A stretch of 64,000 nucleotides of DNA from Hyphomonadaceae bacterium (GTDB lineage: Bacteria; Pseudomonadota; Alphaproteobacteria; Caulobacterales; Hyphomonadaceae), in contig JALHLU010000002.1 in NCBI GenBank assembly GCA_022844345.1, positions 289,028-353,027 on the forward strand, given 5' to 3'. Of the stretch, positions 18,081 through 27,347 are shown piece by piece (positions within the stretch are counted from its first letter, which is position 1; each line of letters opens with the position of its first letter). The notes under the pieces were generated by a model. It searched no databases. It saw only the letters and a list, made by a program, of their open reading frames with translations, and was not told where the DNA came from. Made by a program: the position numbers and the translations under genes.

Positions 18081-18962
18081 GTGGACAATTCACCCCGAGA
18101 TAGATCGCACTCGCGAAACGATTCCCCCGGAAGCCACGCCGGCGGGGCCTTCGAGCATATCTCTTCGACCGCCAACGATACGGTGAAGCTGTTGCGGTCG
18201 CTGGACCGTAAGAAGGACCGTCAGGAGACCGGACTGTTCCTGGCCGAGGGCGCACGGCATGCCGAGGAAGCCCTGGCGAACGGCTGGTCGCCCGCCTACG
18301 CATTTGCGAGCCAGGCGGCGCTGGACCGGCCGCAGACGCGGGACCTGCTGGAGCGCATGCAGGCGGCGGGGGCGCGGGCGCTGACAGGCTCTGAGAAAAT
18401 CCTCGCGACGCTTTCGCGCAAGGACAATCCGCAGGCGGTGATTTCGGCGTTCAGGCAGCGCGTGACGCAGCTTTCCGATTTCCCCGCCAGCGGCCAGCGG
18501 CGGTTCGTGGCGCTGTATGAGGTGCGCGATCCGGGCAATCTCGGCACGGTGATCCGGACGGCGGATGCGGCCGGGTGCGATGGGGTGATCCTCGTCGGCA
18601 CGACGTGTGATCCGTTCTCGGTGGAGGCGGTGCGGGCAACCATGGGGTCGCTGTTCGCGATGCGGCTGGCGATGGCGACGTTTGATGAGTTCCGGCAGTG
18701 GTGCGGCTCGAATGGCGTGCGGGTCGTTGCAGCGTCGATGCATGGCCAGCACGCGCACGACAAGGCGAGCTATCCTGAACGCTCTTGCATCCTGATGGGC
18801 AATGAGCAGGCCGGGCTTCCTGCTGACGTCGAGGCGGCTTGTGACGAACTGGTGCGCATACCGATGATGGGCAAGGCCGACAGCCTGAACCTGGCGACGG
18901 CGGCCAGCGTGATGATCTACGAAGCTTGGCGGGCCCAAGCCTATCAGGGCGCCAACAGATGA
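18081..18962 (+). CDS. TrmH/SpoU-family RNA methyltransferase
   Basis: About 293 residues from GTG 18081 (an earlier ATG at 18000 is in frame, but the added residues are not conserved-looking). The N-terminal substrate-binding domain has VKLLRSLDRKKDRQETGLFL then AEGAR. The C-terminal SPOUT domain shows the three motifs: RDPGNLGTVIRTADAAG, VRATMGSLFAM, and LMGNEQAGLP followed by IPMMGKADSLNLATAASVMI. It 2'-O-methylates tRNA or rRNA; the exact target is not evident. Its stop overlaps the next start by ATGA. Confidence 0.9.
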   Translation: MDNSPRDRSHSRNDSPGSHAGGAFEHISSTANDTVKLLRSLDRKKDRQETGLFLAEGARHAEEALANGWSPAYAFASQAALDRPQTRDLLERMQAAGARALTGSEKILATLSRKDNPQAVISAFRQRVTQLSDFPASGQRRFVALYEVRDPGNLGTVIRTADAAGCDGVILVGTTCDPFSVEAVRATMGSLFAMRLAMATFDEFRQWCGSNGVRVVAASMHGQHAHDKASYPERSCILMGNEQAGLPADVEAACDELVRIPMMGKADSLNLATAASVMIYEAWRAQAYQGANR

Positions 18963-19843
18963 GCGCCTCGGACTTCCAGCTGCTCGTCAGCGATGACTGG
19001 GGCGATTACCAGCTCCTCGACTCAGGCGACCTGCGCAAGCTGGAGCGGTTCGGCAAGGTGCGGGTGAACCGGCCCGACCCGCAAGCGTTCTGGAAGCCGA
19101 AGAACCCGGTGGAGAGCTGGAAGGCGGATGCGGTGTTCGCGGCAAAGGCCGATGATGACGATCGCGGCGCCTGGGCGTTCACGGGGAAGCAGCCGCCGGA
19201 GGATTGGGCGATTAGCTGGAATGGGCTCGCGTTGAATGCCCGGCTGGCGGCGTTCCGGCATATGGGCGTGTTTCCGGAGCATTCGGTTCACTGGCGCTGG
19301 GCGATGGATCAGGTTACGGCGGCCAAGCGGCCCATCAAGGCGCTGAACCTGTTTGGCTACACCGGCATGATGTCGCTCGCGCTGGCCAAGGCGGGAGCGG
19401 AGGTTGTGCATCTGGACGCCTCGCCCAAGTCGATTGCGCAGGGGCGCGAGAATGCGGCGCTATCGGGACTTGAAGGCGCGCCGATCCGGTGGATCACGGA
19501 CGATGCGATGAAGTTCGTGGAGCGCGAGCTTCGGCGCGGATCAAAGTATGATGTGGTGGTGCTTGATCCGCCGAAGTTCGGGCGCGGGCCGAAGAACGAG
19601 ACGTGGCGGTTCGAGACGGACTTCCCTGTCCTGCTCGATCATGTGCGCGCGATGATGAGCGACAAGCCGCTGTTCGTGATCGCGACGGTGTACGCCGTGC
19701 GGCTGAGCTATATCGCGGTGGGCCAGGCGCTGGCGGCGGCGATGGATGGCGGCAGCGTGACGGCCGGCGAGATGGCGATCCGCGAGAGCGCCGGGCGCGA
19801 TGTGGTGCTGCCAACCGGGCTGTTTGCGCGGTGGGCGCCTTAA
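18959..19843 (+). CDS. RlmI/RlmK-like class I SAM methyltransferase
   Basis: 294 residues, translationally coupled to the TrmH gene by a 4-bp overlap. The catalytic domain has ALNLFGYTGMMSLALAKAGA (motif I), VHLDASPKSIAQGRENAALS (motif II) and VVLDPPKFGRG (motif IV). This is the DPPKFxxG pattern of 23S rRNA m5C methyltransferases related to RlmI. The N terminus, about 100 residues, lacks a clear PUA domain. Pairing with TrmH suggests that both modify RNA. Confidence 0.85.
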   Translation: MSASDFQLLVSDDWGDYQLLDSGDLRKLERFGKVRVNRPDPQAFWKPKNPVESWKADAVFAAKADDDDRGAWAFTGKQPPEDWAISWNGLALNARLAAFRHMGVFPEHSVHWRWAMDQVTAAKRPIKALNLFGYTGMMSLALAKAGAEVVHLDASPKSIAQGRENAALSGLEGAPIRWITDDAMKFVERELRRGSKYDVVVLDPPKFGRGPKNETWRFETDFPVLLDHVRAMMSDKPLFVIATVYAVRLSYIAVGQALAAAMDGGSVTAGEMAIRESAGRDVVLPTGLFARWAP

Positions 19844-19872
19844 AGCGCAACCGCACCGAGTGGAGCGGTTCA

Positions 19873-20001
19873 CCTTGTTCCGCTCATGCTGACGAAAGTC
19901 AGCATCCAGGAGCGGTGATGCGGCGCGAGCGGGCTTGAAGCTTCCAGCCGGAACAAGACTTGGCGCCAGCCCTGGGTCCTGACTTTCGTCAGGACGAGCG
20001 G
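19873..20001. repeat. BIME-like paired hairpin element, family B, copy 2
   Basis: The left unit CGCTCATGCTGAC-GAAA-GTCAGCAT-CCAGG and the right unit CCTGG-GTCCTGAC-TTTC-GTCAGGAC-GAGCGG are in inverted orientation around a 53-bp middle. The left stems differ from the right by paired changes that keep base pairing. It matches the copy at 11576-11704 and also follows directly after a gene end. Confidence 0.8.
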
Positions 20002-20017
20002 TGGCGGGTATCTTCCG

Positions 20018-20458
20018 CTACGCCTCTTTCGGCTTCCGGGTCACGCGGGTGATGACCGAGGTGAAGCTGAGCGCGGGGCGCTGGTTCGCGGTGATGAGGC
20101 CCCGAACATAGATCAGGCGGCCGCCGGCGCGGGTGACTTCGCCGGTCGCCTCGAGGGTCTCGCCGACCTGGGCGGACGACAGGAAGTCGCCCGAGAGGTT
20201 CACGGTGACGGCGGGCTGGCCGTTGGTGACGTCCTCGCAGATCGCGAAGCAGGAATAGTCTGCGAAGGTGAGGAAGCAGCCGCCATGCATGAAGCCGCCG
20301 CCATTCATGTGGCGCGGCTCGGCGATGAAGCGGCAGATGACCCGGCCTGCCTCGTCCTTGCGGTAGTAGAAGGGGCCCACGCCGCTCTCGAACGTGTCGT
20401 GCGGCCAGGTGCGCCAGCCGGCCCAGGGGCCGGTTTCGATAAGGACGGAGAAGGACAT
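20018..20458 (-). CDS. PaaI-type hotdog thioesterase
   Basis: 146 residues with the hotdog fold pattern of the PaaI/YbaW group: HMNGGGFMHGGCFLTFADYS around residues 50-69, then VTVNLSGDFLSSAQVGETL and GRLIYVRGLITA. The HGGxxxxxxD motif carries the catalytic region. It probably hydrolyses short or aromatic acyl-CoA. It is a single gene, convergent with the methyltransferase across a repeat. Confidence 0.87.
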   Translation of the reverse strand: MSFSVLIETGPWAGWRTWPHDTFESGVGPFYYRKDEAGRVICRFIAEPRHMNGGGFMHGGCFLTFADYSCFAICEDVTNGQPAVTVNLSGDFLSSAQVGETLEATGEVTRAGGRLIYVRGLITANQRPALSFTSVITRVTRKPKEA

Positions 20459-20568
20459 TAACGGGTTCCGGGAGGCTGGTTTTACCTGTCCCTAGCGGGG
20501 GATTCCCGCCTTGTCATGTACCGCCTTGAACTGGCCATCCGGATCGCGTATCTGCCTCGTCCGACTAC

Positions 20569-20644
20569 AGGGGTGTAGCTCAGTTGGTAGAGTACCGGTC
20601 TCCAAAACCGGGTGTCGTGGGTTCGAGTCCCTCCGCCCCTGCCA
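20569..20644 (+). tRNA. trnW: tRNA-Trp (anticodon CCA)
   Basis: The full cloverleaf can be drawn. The acceptor AGGGGTG pairs with CGCCCCT (one G-U). The D-arm is GCTC/GAGT, the anticodon stem CCGGT/ACCGG with loop CTCCAAA (anticodon CCA at 20602-20604), and the T-arm loop TTCGAGT. The 3' CCA (20642-20644) is encoded in the DNA. Confidence 0.97.
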
Positions 20645-20683
20645 GTCGCCTTCCGAACAGTCATTCGATCCCGGACAATCAGC

Positions 20684-21673
20684 TCACACGCTAAGCACCC
20701 AGGATTCCATCGGGAGCGCGATCTCGGACCAGCTGGCCTTGTAGTCCATGAAGGGGCCAAGCAGGGGGCCGAGGTCGTAGCGTTCGGCGCCCTGCTCGCA
20801 CAGCCATGCGATCATCTCGTGCTGGAGCAGGTTTCCCAGCGACAGGTCACGGCAGGCGTCGGCGAAGCTGAATTGCTGGCCGCGATAGATGGCGCCGATC
20901 ATGCCGCCGAAGATGAACCCGACGTCATCGCCGTCGCGCGTCGCCAGCACGACGCGGCCATCGCGCGAGGCGGAAAGGCGGCGCAGCATGGCCGTGTAGA
21001 AGTCGCGCGAGAACCCGTCGTCCATGCCTACGCTGGCTTTCCAGCTCTTGCGTTCGACGCTGATCATGCGCGCGAAGACGGCGTCAGCCTCAGCGGGCGT
21101 TGTGGGGCAATGACGTTCGAACCGCACGCCGGCGTTTGTCGCGCGGCGTTCGCCGTTGCGGAGGTTGCGGCGGAAGCTGGGAGAGCGGCGGGACAGGAAG
21201 CCATCAAGGCCGCCTACGAGCGAGGCTGCGCCCTGCACATCTTCTCTTAGCAGCGAGATCGCGCAGCGGCCTTCGAAGCGCTTGCGGAGTTCGAGGGCGA
21301 GAGTGCCTTCGGGGTCCATTCCGGAGACAACGAAGCGCGTGCAGCGGTTGCCCGAGATGGCGGGGAACTCGCCGACCAGTTGTTCCAGCAGGTCAGGCCC
21401 GGCGGGGCCAAGGACGTTGCAGCCGAACAGCCACAGGCGCTCGATGGGGCCGAGCGCGGGGTTCTTTCCGAGCATGTGCAGTGCGACCTGCACGAGGCCA
21501 TGCGCGTTATGGCCCACGAGGTATGGCCGCGTCGGATCCATCGCCTCGCGGAAGGATAGCTGCCACGCGGTCAGTGCGCAGAAGGGATCCGGCTGGGGCG
21601 TCTCCATGGCCACACGATTCCACAGCGACAGTGGCGCGTCGTGTGCCGTCAGGGCAGCCGGATCGTCGAACAA
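20684..21673 (-). CDS. CelD/BcsL-like GNAT-fold acetyltransferase
   Basis: About 329 residues; the first possible start is TTG 21673, four bases after the end of the GST gene. The C-terminal half has the Acetyltransf_6 pattern found in CelD (cellulose biosynthesis) proteins: SPSFRRNLRNGERRATNAGV, then SVERKSWKASVGM, FIFGGMIGAIYRGQQFSFAD and a C-terminal YDLGP(L)LG...YK strand. The substrate is probably a surface polysaccharide or amino-acyl acceptor. The upstream GST is likely in the same transcript. Confidence 0.75.
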   Translation of the reverse strand: MFDDPAALTAHDAPLSLWNRVAMETPQPDPFCALTAWQLSFREAMDPTRPYLVGHNAHGLVQVALHMLGKNPALGPIERLWLFGCNVLGPAGPDLLEQLVGEFPAISGNRCTRFVVSGMDPEGTLALELRKRFEGRCAISLLREDVQGAASLVGGLDGFLSRRSPSFRRNLRNGERRATNAGVRFERHCPTTPAEADAVFARMISVERKSWKASVGMDDGFSRDFYTAMLRRLSASRDGRVVLATRDGDDVGFIFGGMIGAIYRGQQFSFADACRDLSLGNLLQHEMIAWLCEQGAERYDLGPLLGPFMDYKASWSEIALPMESWVLSV

Positions 21674-21677
21674 GCGG

Positions 21678-22292
21678 TCAGCTCAGGCCCGGCCGCGCGG
21701 TCATGCGTTCGCGCCAGGCGGCTATATTGGCGTGTTCTTCCCACGGCTTGTATTTGACCAGGCGGCCGAAGCCCATCGAGACGTGGAGCGTGATGTCGGC
21801 GATGGTGAAGCGGTCGCCGGCGACATAGGGGGTCTCGCCCAGTGTACGGTCGAAGAATTTTGCGACCTTCTTTGCGCGCTCGGAGCAGATGGCCGCCCAT
21901 TCGGGGTTCTGTGGCTTTTCGAGTTCGGCCATGGCGGGGTGCGAATTGCGGAACCAGCCGGCGATCTGCATGAAATAGGTGAGCTCGACGCGGCGATCCC
22001 ACATCTCGATTTTTGCACGCTCGAGCGGGTCGGCGCCCATCAGGTTGGGCTCGGGGTGCATGGCTTCGATATAGCCGCAGATGGCGCGGCTTTCGGTGAG
22101 CCCCGTGCCGTCGTCGAGCTGCAGGACGGGGACGTGGCCCATGGGGCTGAGCGCGCGATATTCGGGGGCGCGGTGCTCCATCTTCATGATGCTGATTTCG
22201 GTTTTCGGGAAGGATTCCCAGATGCCCTTCTCCTGCATGAAAAAGCGCACGCGATCCGGATTTGGCGCCATGGGGGCGTGGTAGAGGTTCAT
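21678..22292 (-). CDS. Glutathione S-transferase family protein
   Basis: 204 residues. The N-terminal thioredoxin fold has MNLYHAPMAPNPDRVRFFMQ, with HVPVLQLDDGTGLTESRAIC holding the cis-Pro and the ES glutathione-binding pair. A C-terminal helical domain follows with FFDRTLGETPYVAGDRFTIA then DI. It matches the general bacterial GST group. The substrate is unknown. Confidence 0.9.
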   Translation of the reverse strand: MNLYHAPMAPNPDRVRFFMQEKGIWESFPKTEISIMKMEHRAPEYRALSPMGHVPVLQLDDGTGLTESRAICGYIEAMHPEPNLMGADPLERAKIEMWDRRVELTYFMQIAGWFRNSHPAMAELEKPQNPEWAAICSERAKKVAKFFDRTLGETPYVAGDRFTIADITLHVSMGFGRLVKYKPWEEHANIAAWRERMTARPGLS

Positions 22293-22328
22293 GAGGGTCT
22301 CTCCTGGTGCGGGCGTGGAGGTGAAGCG

Positions 22329-23414
22329 TTATCTGCTGCGAGGCTTGCCGCTGGTGGGACGGGTGCTGCCTCCGGGGCGAGCGGGGCGCCCTGCGCCACC
22401 CGGACGTTTCGGGCTGCCGGGGCGCGACGGAGCGCCTGGGCGGGCTGAGGCTCCCGGTTTCGCGCGTGATGGCGGGCGATGCTTCTGGGGGCGGTTGTCG
22501 ACATAGGCGTCGAGGCCTTTGCGGCGCGTGCCGTCGTCGGCTTCGGTTCGCGGAGCGTATTTGGGCTTCTGCTTCGCGTGATGAGGTTTGGTGCTGGCGG
22601 GTTTAACGTAGGGGGCGCCCTGCCCGGATGATCGCGCAGAACCGGCGCGGGGGCGGCGTTTTTCGGAGAGGAGATCGCCAGCGGAGGCGAGCAGTTCACC
22701 GGGCGAGACTTCCTCCAGCGCGCCGGGACCGAGATCGTCGAGCGCGAACGGGCCGTAGCTGACGCGGATGAGGCGGTTCACCTTCAGGCCCAGACTTTCG
22801 AGCGCGCGGCGCACTTCGCGGTTCTTGCCTTCGGACAGGGTGACGTCGATCCAGCAGTTCGATCCCGTCGAACGATCAAGCCGCGCGATGATCGACTTGT
22901 ACTCCTCGCCTTCATGCACGACGCCATCGCGCAGGCGATCGAGTTCCTTCTGCTCGACGCGGCCATAGGCGCGGGCGCGGTAAGAGCGCTTGAGCCCGGT
23001 GGCGGGCAGCTCCATCGTGCGGGCGAGTTCGCCGTCATTGGTGAGGAGCAACAGGCCTTCCGTGTTGATGTCGAGGCGGCCGACGGTGACAACGCGCGGC
23101 ATGTCTTTCGGCAGGGCGCCGAACACGGTGGGGCGGCCTTCGGGGTCCTTGTTGGTCGTCATCAGGCCAACGGGCTTGTGATAGCGCCAGAGGCGTGTGG
23201 CCTCGGGTCGGCGCACGGGATTGCCGTCGACGAGGATGGTTTCGCGGCCGGTGACCTTGAAGGCAGGCGTGTCGAGCACGCGGCCGTCGACCTTGACGCG
23301 GCCCTCGGCGATCATGCGTTCGACATCGCGGCGCGAGGCGATGCCGGCGCTGGCGAGGAATTTGGCGATGCGTTCGCCTTCGCCTGCATTCGGGGCGGCA
23401 ACCTTGTCGGTCAT
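22329..23414 (-). CDS. rluB: RluB/RsuA-family rRNA pseudouridine synthase
   Basis: 361 residues from ATG 23414. An S4 RNA-binding domain (about 10-60: [20 protein letters not shown]) is followed by the catalytic domain with [20 protein letters not shown], in which Asp is the catalytic residue, and [20 protein letters not shown]. From about residue 245 the protein ends in a 115-residue low-complexity, Arg/Pro/Gly/Ser-rich basic tail, probably an RNA-binding extension. The start overlaps the stop of the PepSY gene by ATGA. Confidence 0.92.
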   Translation of the reverse strand: MTDKVAAPNAGEGERIAKFLASAGIASRRDVERMIAEGRVKVDGRVLDTPAFKVTGRETILVDGNPVRRPEATRLWRYHKPVGLMTTNKDPEGRPTVFGALPKDMPRVVTVGRLDINTEGLLLLTNDGELARTMELPATGLKRSYRARAYGRVEQKELDRLRDGVVHEGEEYKSIIARLDRSTGSNCWIDVTLSEGKNREVRRALESLGLKVNRLIRVSYGPFALDDLGPGALEEVSPGELLASAGDLLSEKRRPRAGSARSSGQGAPYVKPASTKPHHAKQKPKYAPRTEADDGTRRKGLDAYVDNRPQKHRPPSRAKPGASARPGAPSRPGSPKRPGGAGRPARPGGSTRPTSGKPRSR

Positions 23415-24130
23415 GGCGCTTCCTTCCGGATCAGTCCGCGCGTGAAGCGGTGCAGCAGCAGGGCGATGCCGAACAGGACGGTCGACAGGGCGAGGATGGC
23501 GGCGGCGAGCATCCACGGCGTGTTGAAGTTCTCGTTGAGGCCCCAGTCCATAAGGTGAAGCTGCCAGAGAAAGTCATAGGTGCGCCAGAGGTCTGTGCGT
23601 GGGGCGCTGACCTTGCCGTTGACGGCGGAGACGTAGAGCGTGGGGTTGCCCTCGCCCTTGAAGCCTATGCGCCATGCCTCGCCAGAGAGGCCGGATTCCT
23701 TCGGGGCGTCAGCGAGCAGTTCTGCGGAAAGGATGGCGTCTGGTTCGATCCAGCGCCCCTGCGCGAGCGCCCTGGCCCGCGCCTCGTCGATCTCGACCAC
23801 CTGCCCGGTCTCGGCGGAGACGAGGAATGTGCCGATCTGCCCGCGCACTTCGTAGACCGGTTCGCCGGCTAGCGGACGGAGCGCGACCTCGATGGGGCGA
23901 TCTTCGGCAACGGCCTTGAGGGCGTCTGTCGACGTGAAACCGATCCGCGCCGCGTCCATCGTGGCGGCATCACCGGGCGGATGGACCAGGTGTTCGCCGC
24001 GGATGTCGGTGATGTGGAAGGCCGCAAAGAACAGGCCCGTGCCCGTCCACACCACAAGCTGGACGGCCACGATAAGGCCCAGCCATTTGTGGATCGTCGC
24101 TATGCGGCGGGCGAGGCGCGGGGAAATCAT
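23411..24130 (-). CDS. PepSY-domain membrane protein
   Basis: 239 residues. One membrane span near the N terminus ([20 protein letters not shown], then [10 protein letters not shown]) and one near the C terminus ([20 protein letters not shown]) flank a periplasmic part with PepSY-like repeats ([38 protein letters not shown]). It resembles PepSY_TM proteins linked to iron or reductase systems. By the 4-bp overlap, rluB is its downstream partner. Confidence 0.78.
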   Translation of the reverse strand: MISPRLARRIATIHKWLGLIVAVQLVVWTGTGLFFAAFHITDIRGEHLVHPPGDAATMDAARIGFTSTDALKAVAEDRPIEVALRPLAGEPVYEVRGQIGTFLVSAETGQVVEIDEARARALAQGRWIEPDAILSAELLADAPKESGLSGEAWRIGFKGEGNPTLYVSAVNGKVSAPRTDLWRTYDFLWQLHLMDWGLNENFNTPWMLAAAILALSTVLFGIALLLHRFTRGLIRKEAP

Positions 24131-24171
24131 GCGTGGCGATTACGCTGCGCCCGGCCCTGCCGCAAGCCGCC

Positions 24172-24891
24172 CTAGTCGTCCGCCCCCGACACGAGGCTCA
24201 TCGCGTAGGGGATATAGATTTCGAGGTCCAGCGGGCCGACGGGGCGGGTCTGGGCGCGTTGCTCCATGCCGGAGAGCGAGACGCGGACGGGGGAATCGGG
24301 CCCGCCGAACGTGGCCTGCATCAGGCGCAGGTCCTCCGCGATGGCCTTGATCAGGGTTTCGCGGTGCTTCTTGGGCTCGGAGACGCCCAGGAACTGGCTG
24401 TCGCCGATGACGGCCTCGACGCGGCCGGTGACGGGGCTGTCAGCCACGAATTTCTCGGTGCGGGCGCGGATGGCGTCGAACGTGTCGGCGGGCTTCACGG
24501 CGACCTTGAGGACGAGATCGATATAGGAGCGCTCGTCGACCCTCACTACCAGCTCCTTGAGGGCGGCCGTCTCGATGGCGGCGGAATTTCCGGGCTGGCC
24601 AACCTCGATGACGACATCACCGTTGGTGTGGCCGGCCCGCTGGGTGACCTGATTGAAAGTCTTCTCGAGTTCGCTCTGACGTTCGTCGATGGAACGGGTG
24701 CCGGTTTCATAGCGGACGCTGAACAGGACGAAGTCGGCCCGCACGACGACAGAGACTTGCGGGATCGCAGTCTGCTGTCGGCTGACATAGTTGCTCTGCG
24801 CCACGATCTGGTCGCCGCGGACAACCTGGGCGTGAGCCGCAGGCGCGGCGATAGCAGCAGTAGCCGCCAGGGCTAACAGAATGCGTTTCAT
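24172..24891 (-). CDS. SIMPL (DUF541) domain exported protein
   Basis: 239 residues from ATG 24891; the longer frame upstream lacks a signal peptide. The signal peptide cleaves near AHA-QVV (residue 21). The body shows the SIMPL pattern: a beta strand series, FNQVTQRAGH near 80, AEDLRLMQATFGG and a C-terminal DLEIYIPYAMSLVSG. It is a paralog of the next gene (about 35-40% alike by eye), likely from tandem duplication. It is periplasmic and of unknown role. Confidence 0.8.
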   Translation of the reverse strand: MKRILLALAATAAIAAPAAHAQVVRGDQIVAQSNYVSRQQTAIPQVSVVVRADFVLFSVRYETGTRSIDERQSELEKTFNQVTQRAGHTNGDVVIEVGQPGNSAAIETAALKELVVRVDERSYIDLVLKVAVKPADTFDAIRARTEKFVADSPVTGRVEAVIGDSQFLGVSEPKKHRETLIKAIAEDLRLMQATFGGPDSPVRVSLSGMEQRAQTRPVGPLDLEIYIPYAMSLVSGADD

Positions 24892-25010
24892 GATTGTCCC
24901 TCCAATGGGCGCCCTTCCCGTCCCGGCGCCCGCGCGACGACAGACGCTGGAATCGCGGCAAAGCCGGGGCAAAGGCTGCAGCGCAGGCGCAGCATCGGGC
25001 TCACCTAATG

Positions 25011-25733
25011 TCACGGGCGCGGCGCCTGCACCAGCGATAGCGAGTAATTGAGATAGAGCTCCATCTCGAGCGGCGCGACCGGCCGGCTCTGTACGCGCCC
25101 TTCAAGGCCGTTCAGTGAGATTGCAGCCGGTCCAGTCGCACCGCGCCCGAACAGGGACTGCAGCAGCTCTGTGTCGGCAGCGATCTGGCGCAGCAGGGAT
25201 TCGCGATGCTTCTTCGGATCGTTGACGCCCATGAACTGGTCGCCGCCGATCATTATCTCGACGCGACCGGGGAGGCGCGCGCCCTTGATGAGCTCTTCGG
25301 CGCGGATGCGGATCTTGTCGAACGTGTCGCCCGGCTTCACCGCGACGGTGAGCGACAGGCGGATCTCGGAGCGCATCGGGTCTTCGTCGTCGGGCTCGAT
25401 GATCTCGCGCGCGGTGACGGTGTCGATCGGGATGGCGGTGTAGGCGTCACCCGCTTCGAGCGTGAAGCCCTGGGCGCGGCGGACACGATCAACCAGCGTG
25501 GCGAATGCAGTTTCCAGTTCCCTCGCCCGCTCGTCTTCGGAGCGGGTGGCGGTTTCAACTTCGAGCAGGAAGACGACGAAGTCGGCTGGGACACGGATGG
25601 AGATGACAGGCAGGCTGCCGCCGTCGCGGTCGATGCGGGAGCCGGTGATCACGACCATGTCACGCTGCGCAAAAGCGGATGGCGCCACACCAAGGACGGC
25701 AAGAGCCAGACCCGCCATCACTGCAAGCTTCAT
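25011..25733 (-). CDS. SIMPL (DUF541) domain exported protein, paralog
   Basis: 240 residues with a signal peptide (cleavage near AFA-QRD, residue 23). It shares with the downstream copy the central TRSEDERARELETAFATLVD-like helix, KKHRESLLRQIAADTELLQS and an almost identical C terminus (MELYLNYSLSLVQ). It is separated from that copy by 120 bp and likely co-transcribed with it. Confidence 0.8.
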   Translation of the reverse strand: MKLAVMAGLALAVLGVAPSAFAQRDMVVITGSRIDRDGGSLPVISIRVPADFVVFLLEVETATRSEDERARELETAFATLVDRVRRAQGFTLEAGDAYTAIPIDTVTAREIIEPDDEDPMRSEIRLSLTVAVKPGDTFDKIRIRAEELIKGARLPGRVEIMIGGDQFMGVNDPKKHRESLLRQIAADTELLQSLFGRGATGPAAISLNGLEGRVQSRPVAPLEMELYLNYSLSLVQAPRP

Positions 25734-25800
25734 CAGCGCCCCCTGCTTCGTTTCTGCAATGATGCAAGCACAGGCGATGGCGGGCGGCTATCCCGCCCCA

Positions 25801-25832
25801 AAGAAAAACGGCGGCGCATTGCTGCGCCGCCG
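25801..25832 (-). terminator. Intrinsic terminator of the acyl-CoA dehydrogenase gene
   Basis: On the minus strand, CGGCGGCGCA and TGCGCCGCCG form a perfect 10-bp stem with a 4-base loop, followed by TTTTTCTT. It lies about 20 bp after the stop codon. Confidence 0.85.
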
Positions 25833-25853
25833 CATGTTTCCGCCTCCGGAGGA

Positions 25854-27131
25854 CTACGCCCGGCCGCTGGCCGCGTAGTTATCGTCCGCGACTTTCGTGG
25901 CGTAGGCGTTGTCGCGGTACTTCTTGAACTCGTTGCGGGCGATGGCGCGGTTGTGCACCTCATCCGGACCGTCCGCGAGGCGCATGGTGCGCATCGAGGC
26001 GTAGGCGCGCGCGAGACCGAAGTCCGTCGTCACGCCGGCGGCGCCGTGGGCCTGGATCGCGTCGTCGATGATGCGCAGCGCGGCGAGCGGGCCGGCAACC
26101 TTGATCATGGCGATCTCATTCTGCGCGCCCTTGTTGCCGACCTTGTCCATCATGTCGGCGGCCTTGAGGCACAGGAGGCGCGTCATCTCGATGTCCATGC
26201 GGGCGCGAGCGATACGCTCTTCCCACACCGAATGCTCGGCGATCTTCTTGCCGAACACGGTGCGCGAGAGGAGGCGCTTGCACATCTTCTCGAGGGCGAC
26301 TTCCGCCGCGCCGATGGTGCGCATGCAGTGGTGGATGCGGCCCGGCCCGAGACGGCCCTGCGCGATTTCGAAACCGCGGCCCTCGCCGAGCAGCATGTTG
26401 GTAGCGGGAACGCGGACGTTCTCGAGGCGGACCTCGGCGTGTCCGTGCGGCGCGTCGTCATAGCCGAACACCGGCAGCATGCGGAGCACCTTCACGCCCG
26501 GCGTATCGAGCGGCACGAGGATCTGCGACTGCTGCTTGTGCTTCTCGGCGTTCGGATCGTTCTTGCCCATGACGATGGCGATCTTGCAGTGGCTGTCGCC
26601 AACGCCGGACGACCACCACTTGGTGCCGTTGATGACATACTCGTCGCCATCGCGCTTGATGCTGGTCTCGATGTTGGTGGCGTCGGAAGAGCCGACGGCC
26701 GGCTCGGTCATGAGGAAGGCGGAGCGAATCTCGCCGTTCATCAGCGGCTTCAGCCATTTCTGCTTCTGCGCATCCGTGCCGTAGCGGTGGAAGACTTCCA
26801 TATTGCCGGTGTCTGGCGCCGAGCAGTTGAACACTTCCGACGCGAACGACACGCGGCCCATCAGCTCCGCGAGCGGCGCGTATTCGAGGTTGGTGAGGCC
26901 AGCGCCCCGGAATTCGCCGTCATGCTCCTTGTTCGGGGGCATGAACATGTTCCAGAGACCTTCCTTCTTCGCGATCTCCTTCAGGTCGTGTACGATCTGC
27001 GGCGTGACCCAACGGTCGCCGGCGGCGTGCTGATCTTCGAACGTCTTCACGTTCGGATAGATGTGCTTGTCCATGAACGCCGATACGCGGGCGATCCACT
27101 CTTGCATTTTGGGGGTGTATTCGAAGTTCAT
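25854..27131 (-). CDS. Acyl-CoA dehydrogenase family protein
   Basis: 425 residues. The three-domain ACAD fold is visible: a helical N-terminal domain, [20 protein letters not shown] (FAD/acyl binding) near 175, IPATN-like [20 protein letters not shown] near 265, and the C-terminal helices. [20 protein letters not shown] holds the G in QxxGGxG-like position, with [16 protein letters not shown] at the end. It resembles the group annotated as acyl-CoA dehydrogenase family / ACAD10-11 type. FAD-dependent beta-oxidation of an unspecified acyl-CoA is the likely role. The 216-bp region upstream holds nothing I recognise. Confidence 0.92.
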   Translation of the reverse strand: MNFEYTPKMQEWIARVSAFMDKHIYPNVKTFEDQHAAGDRWVTPQIVHDLKEIAKKEGLWNMFMPPNKEHDGEFRGAGLTNLEYAPLAELMGRVSFASEVFNCSAPDTGNMEVFHRYGTDAQKQKWLKPLMNGEIRSAFLMTEPAVGSSDATNIETSIKRDGDEYVINGTKWWSSGVGDSHCKIAIVMGKNDPNAEKHKQQSQILVPLDTPGVKVLRMLPVFGYDDAPHGHAEVRLENVRVPATNMLLGEGRGFEIAQGRLGPGRIHHCMRTIGAAEVALEKMCKRLLSRTVFGKKIAEHSVWEERIARARMDIEMTRLLCLKAADMMDKVGNKGAQNEIAMIKVAGPLAALRIIDDAIQAHGAAGVTTDFGLARAYASMRTMRLADGPDEVHNRAIARNEFKKYRDNAYATKVADDNYAASGRA

Positions 27132-27347
27132 GGGGGCAGCTCCTCATTGATCGCCGCGCGGTTCAGCGCCGCGTCCCGTTATTCGGACCCCTGCCCGTCG
27201 GGTTCGCAGCCGCGCGTCTATGGTTTTTGTTGAAAACAGCCGTATCCGCGCCCCAAGGCCAAGGCAATGGGATGGGCGTCAGTTTTGGAAAAACCGGTAC
27301 GGCGGAAGGCCGCGCCCGTCACATGACCGACATCAAGGCGCCGCTGA

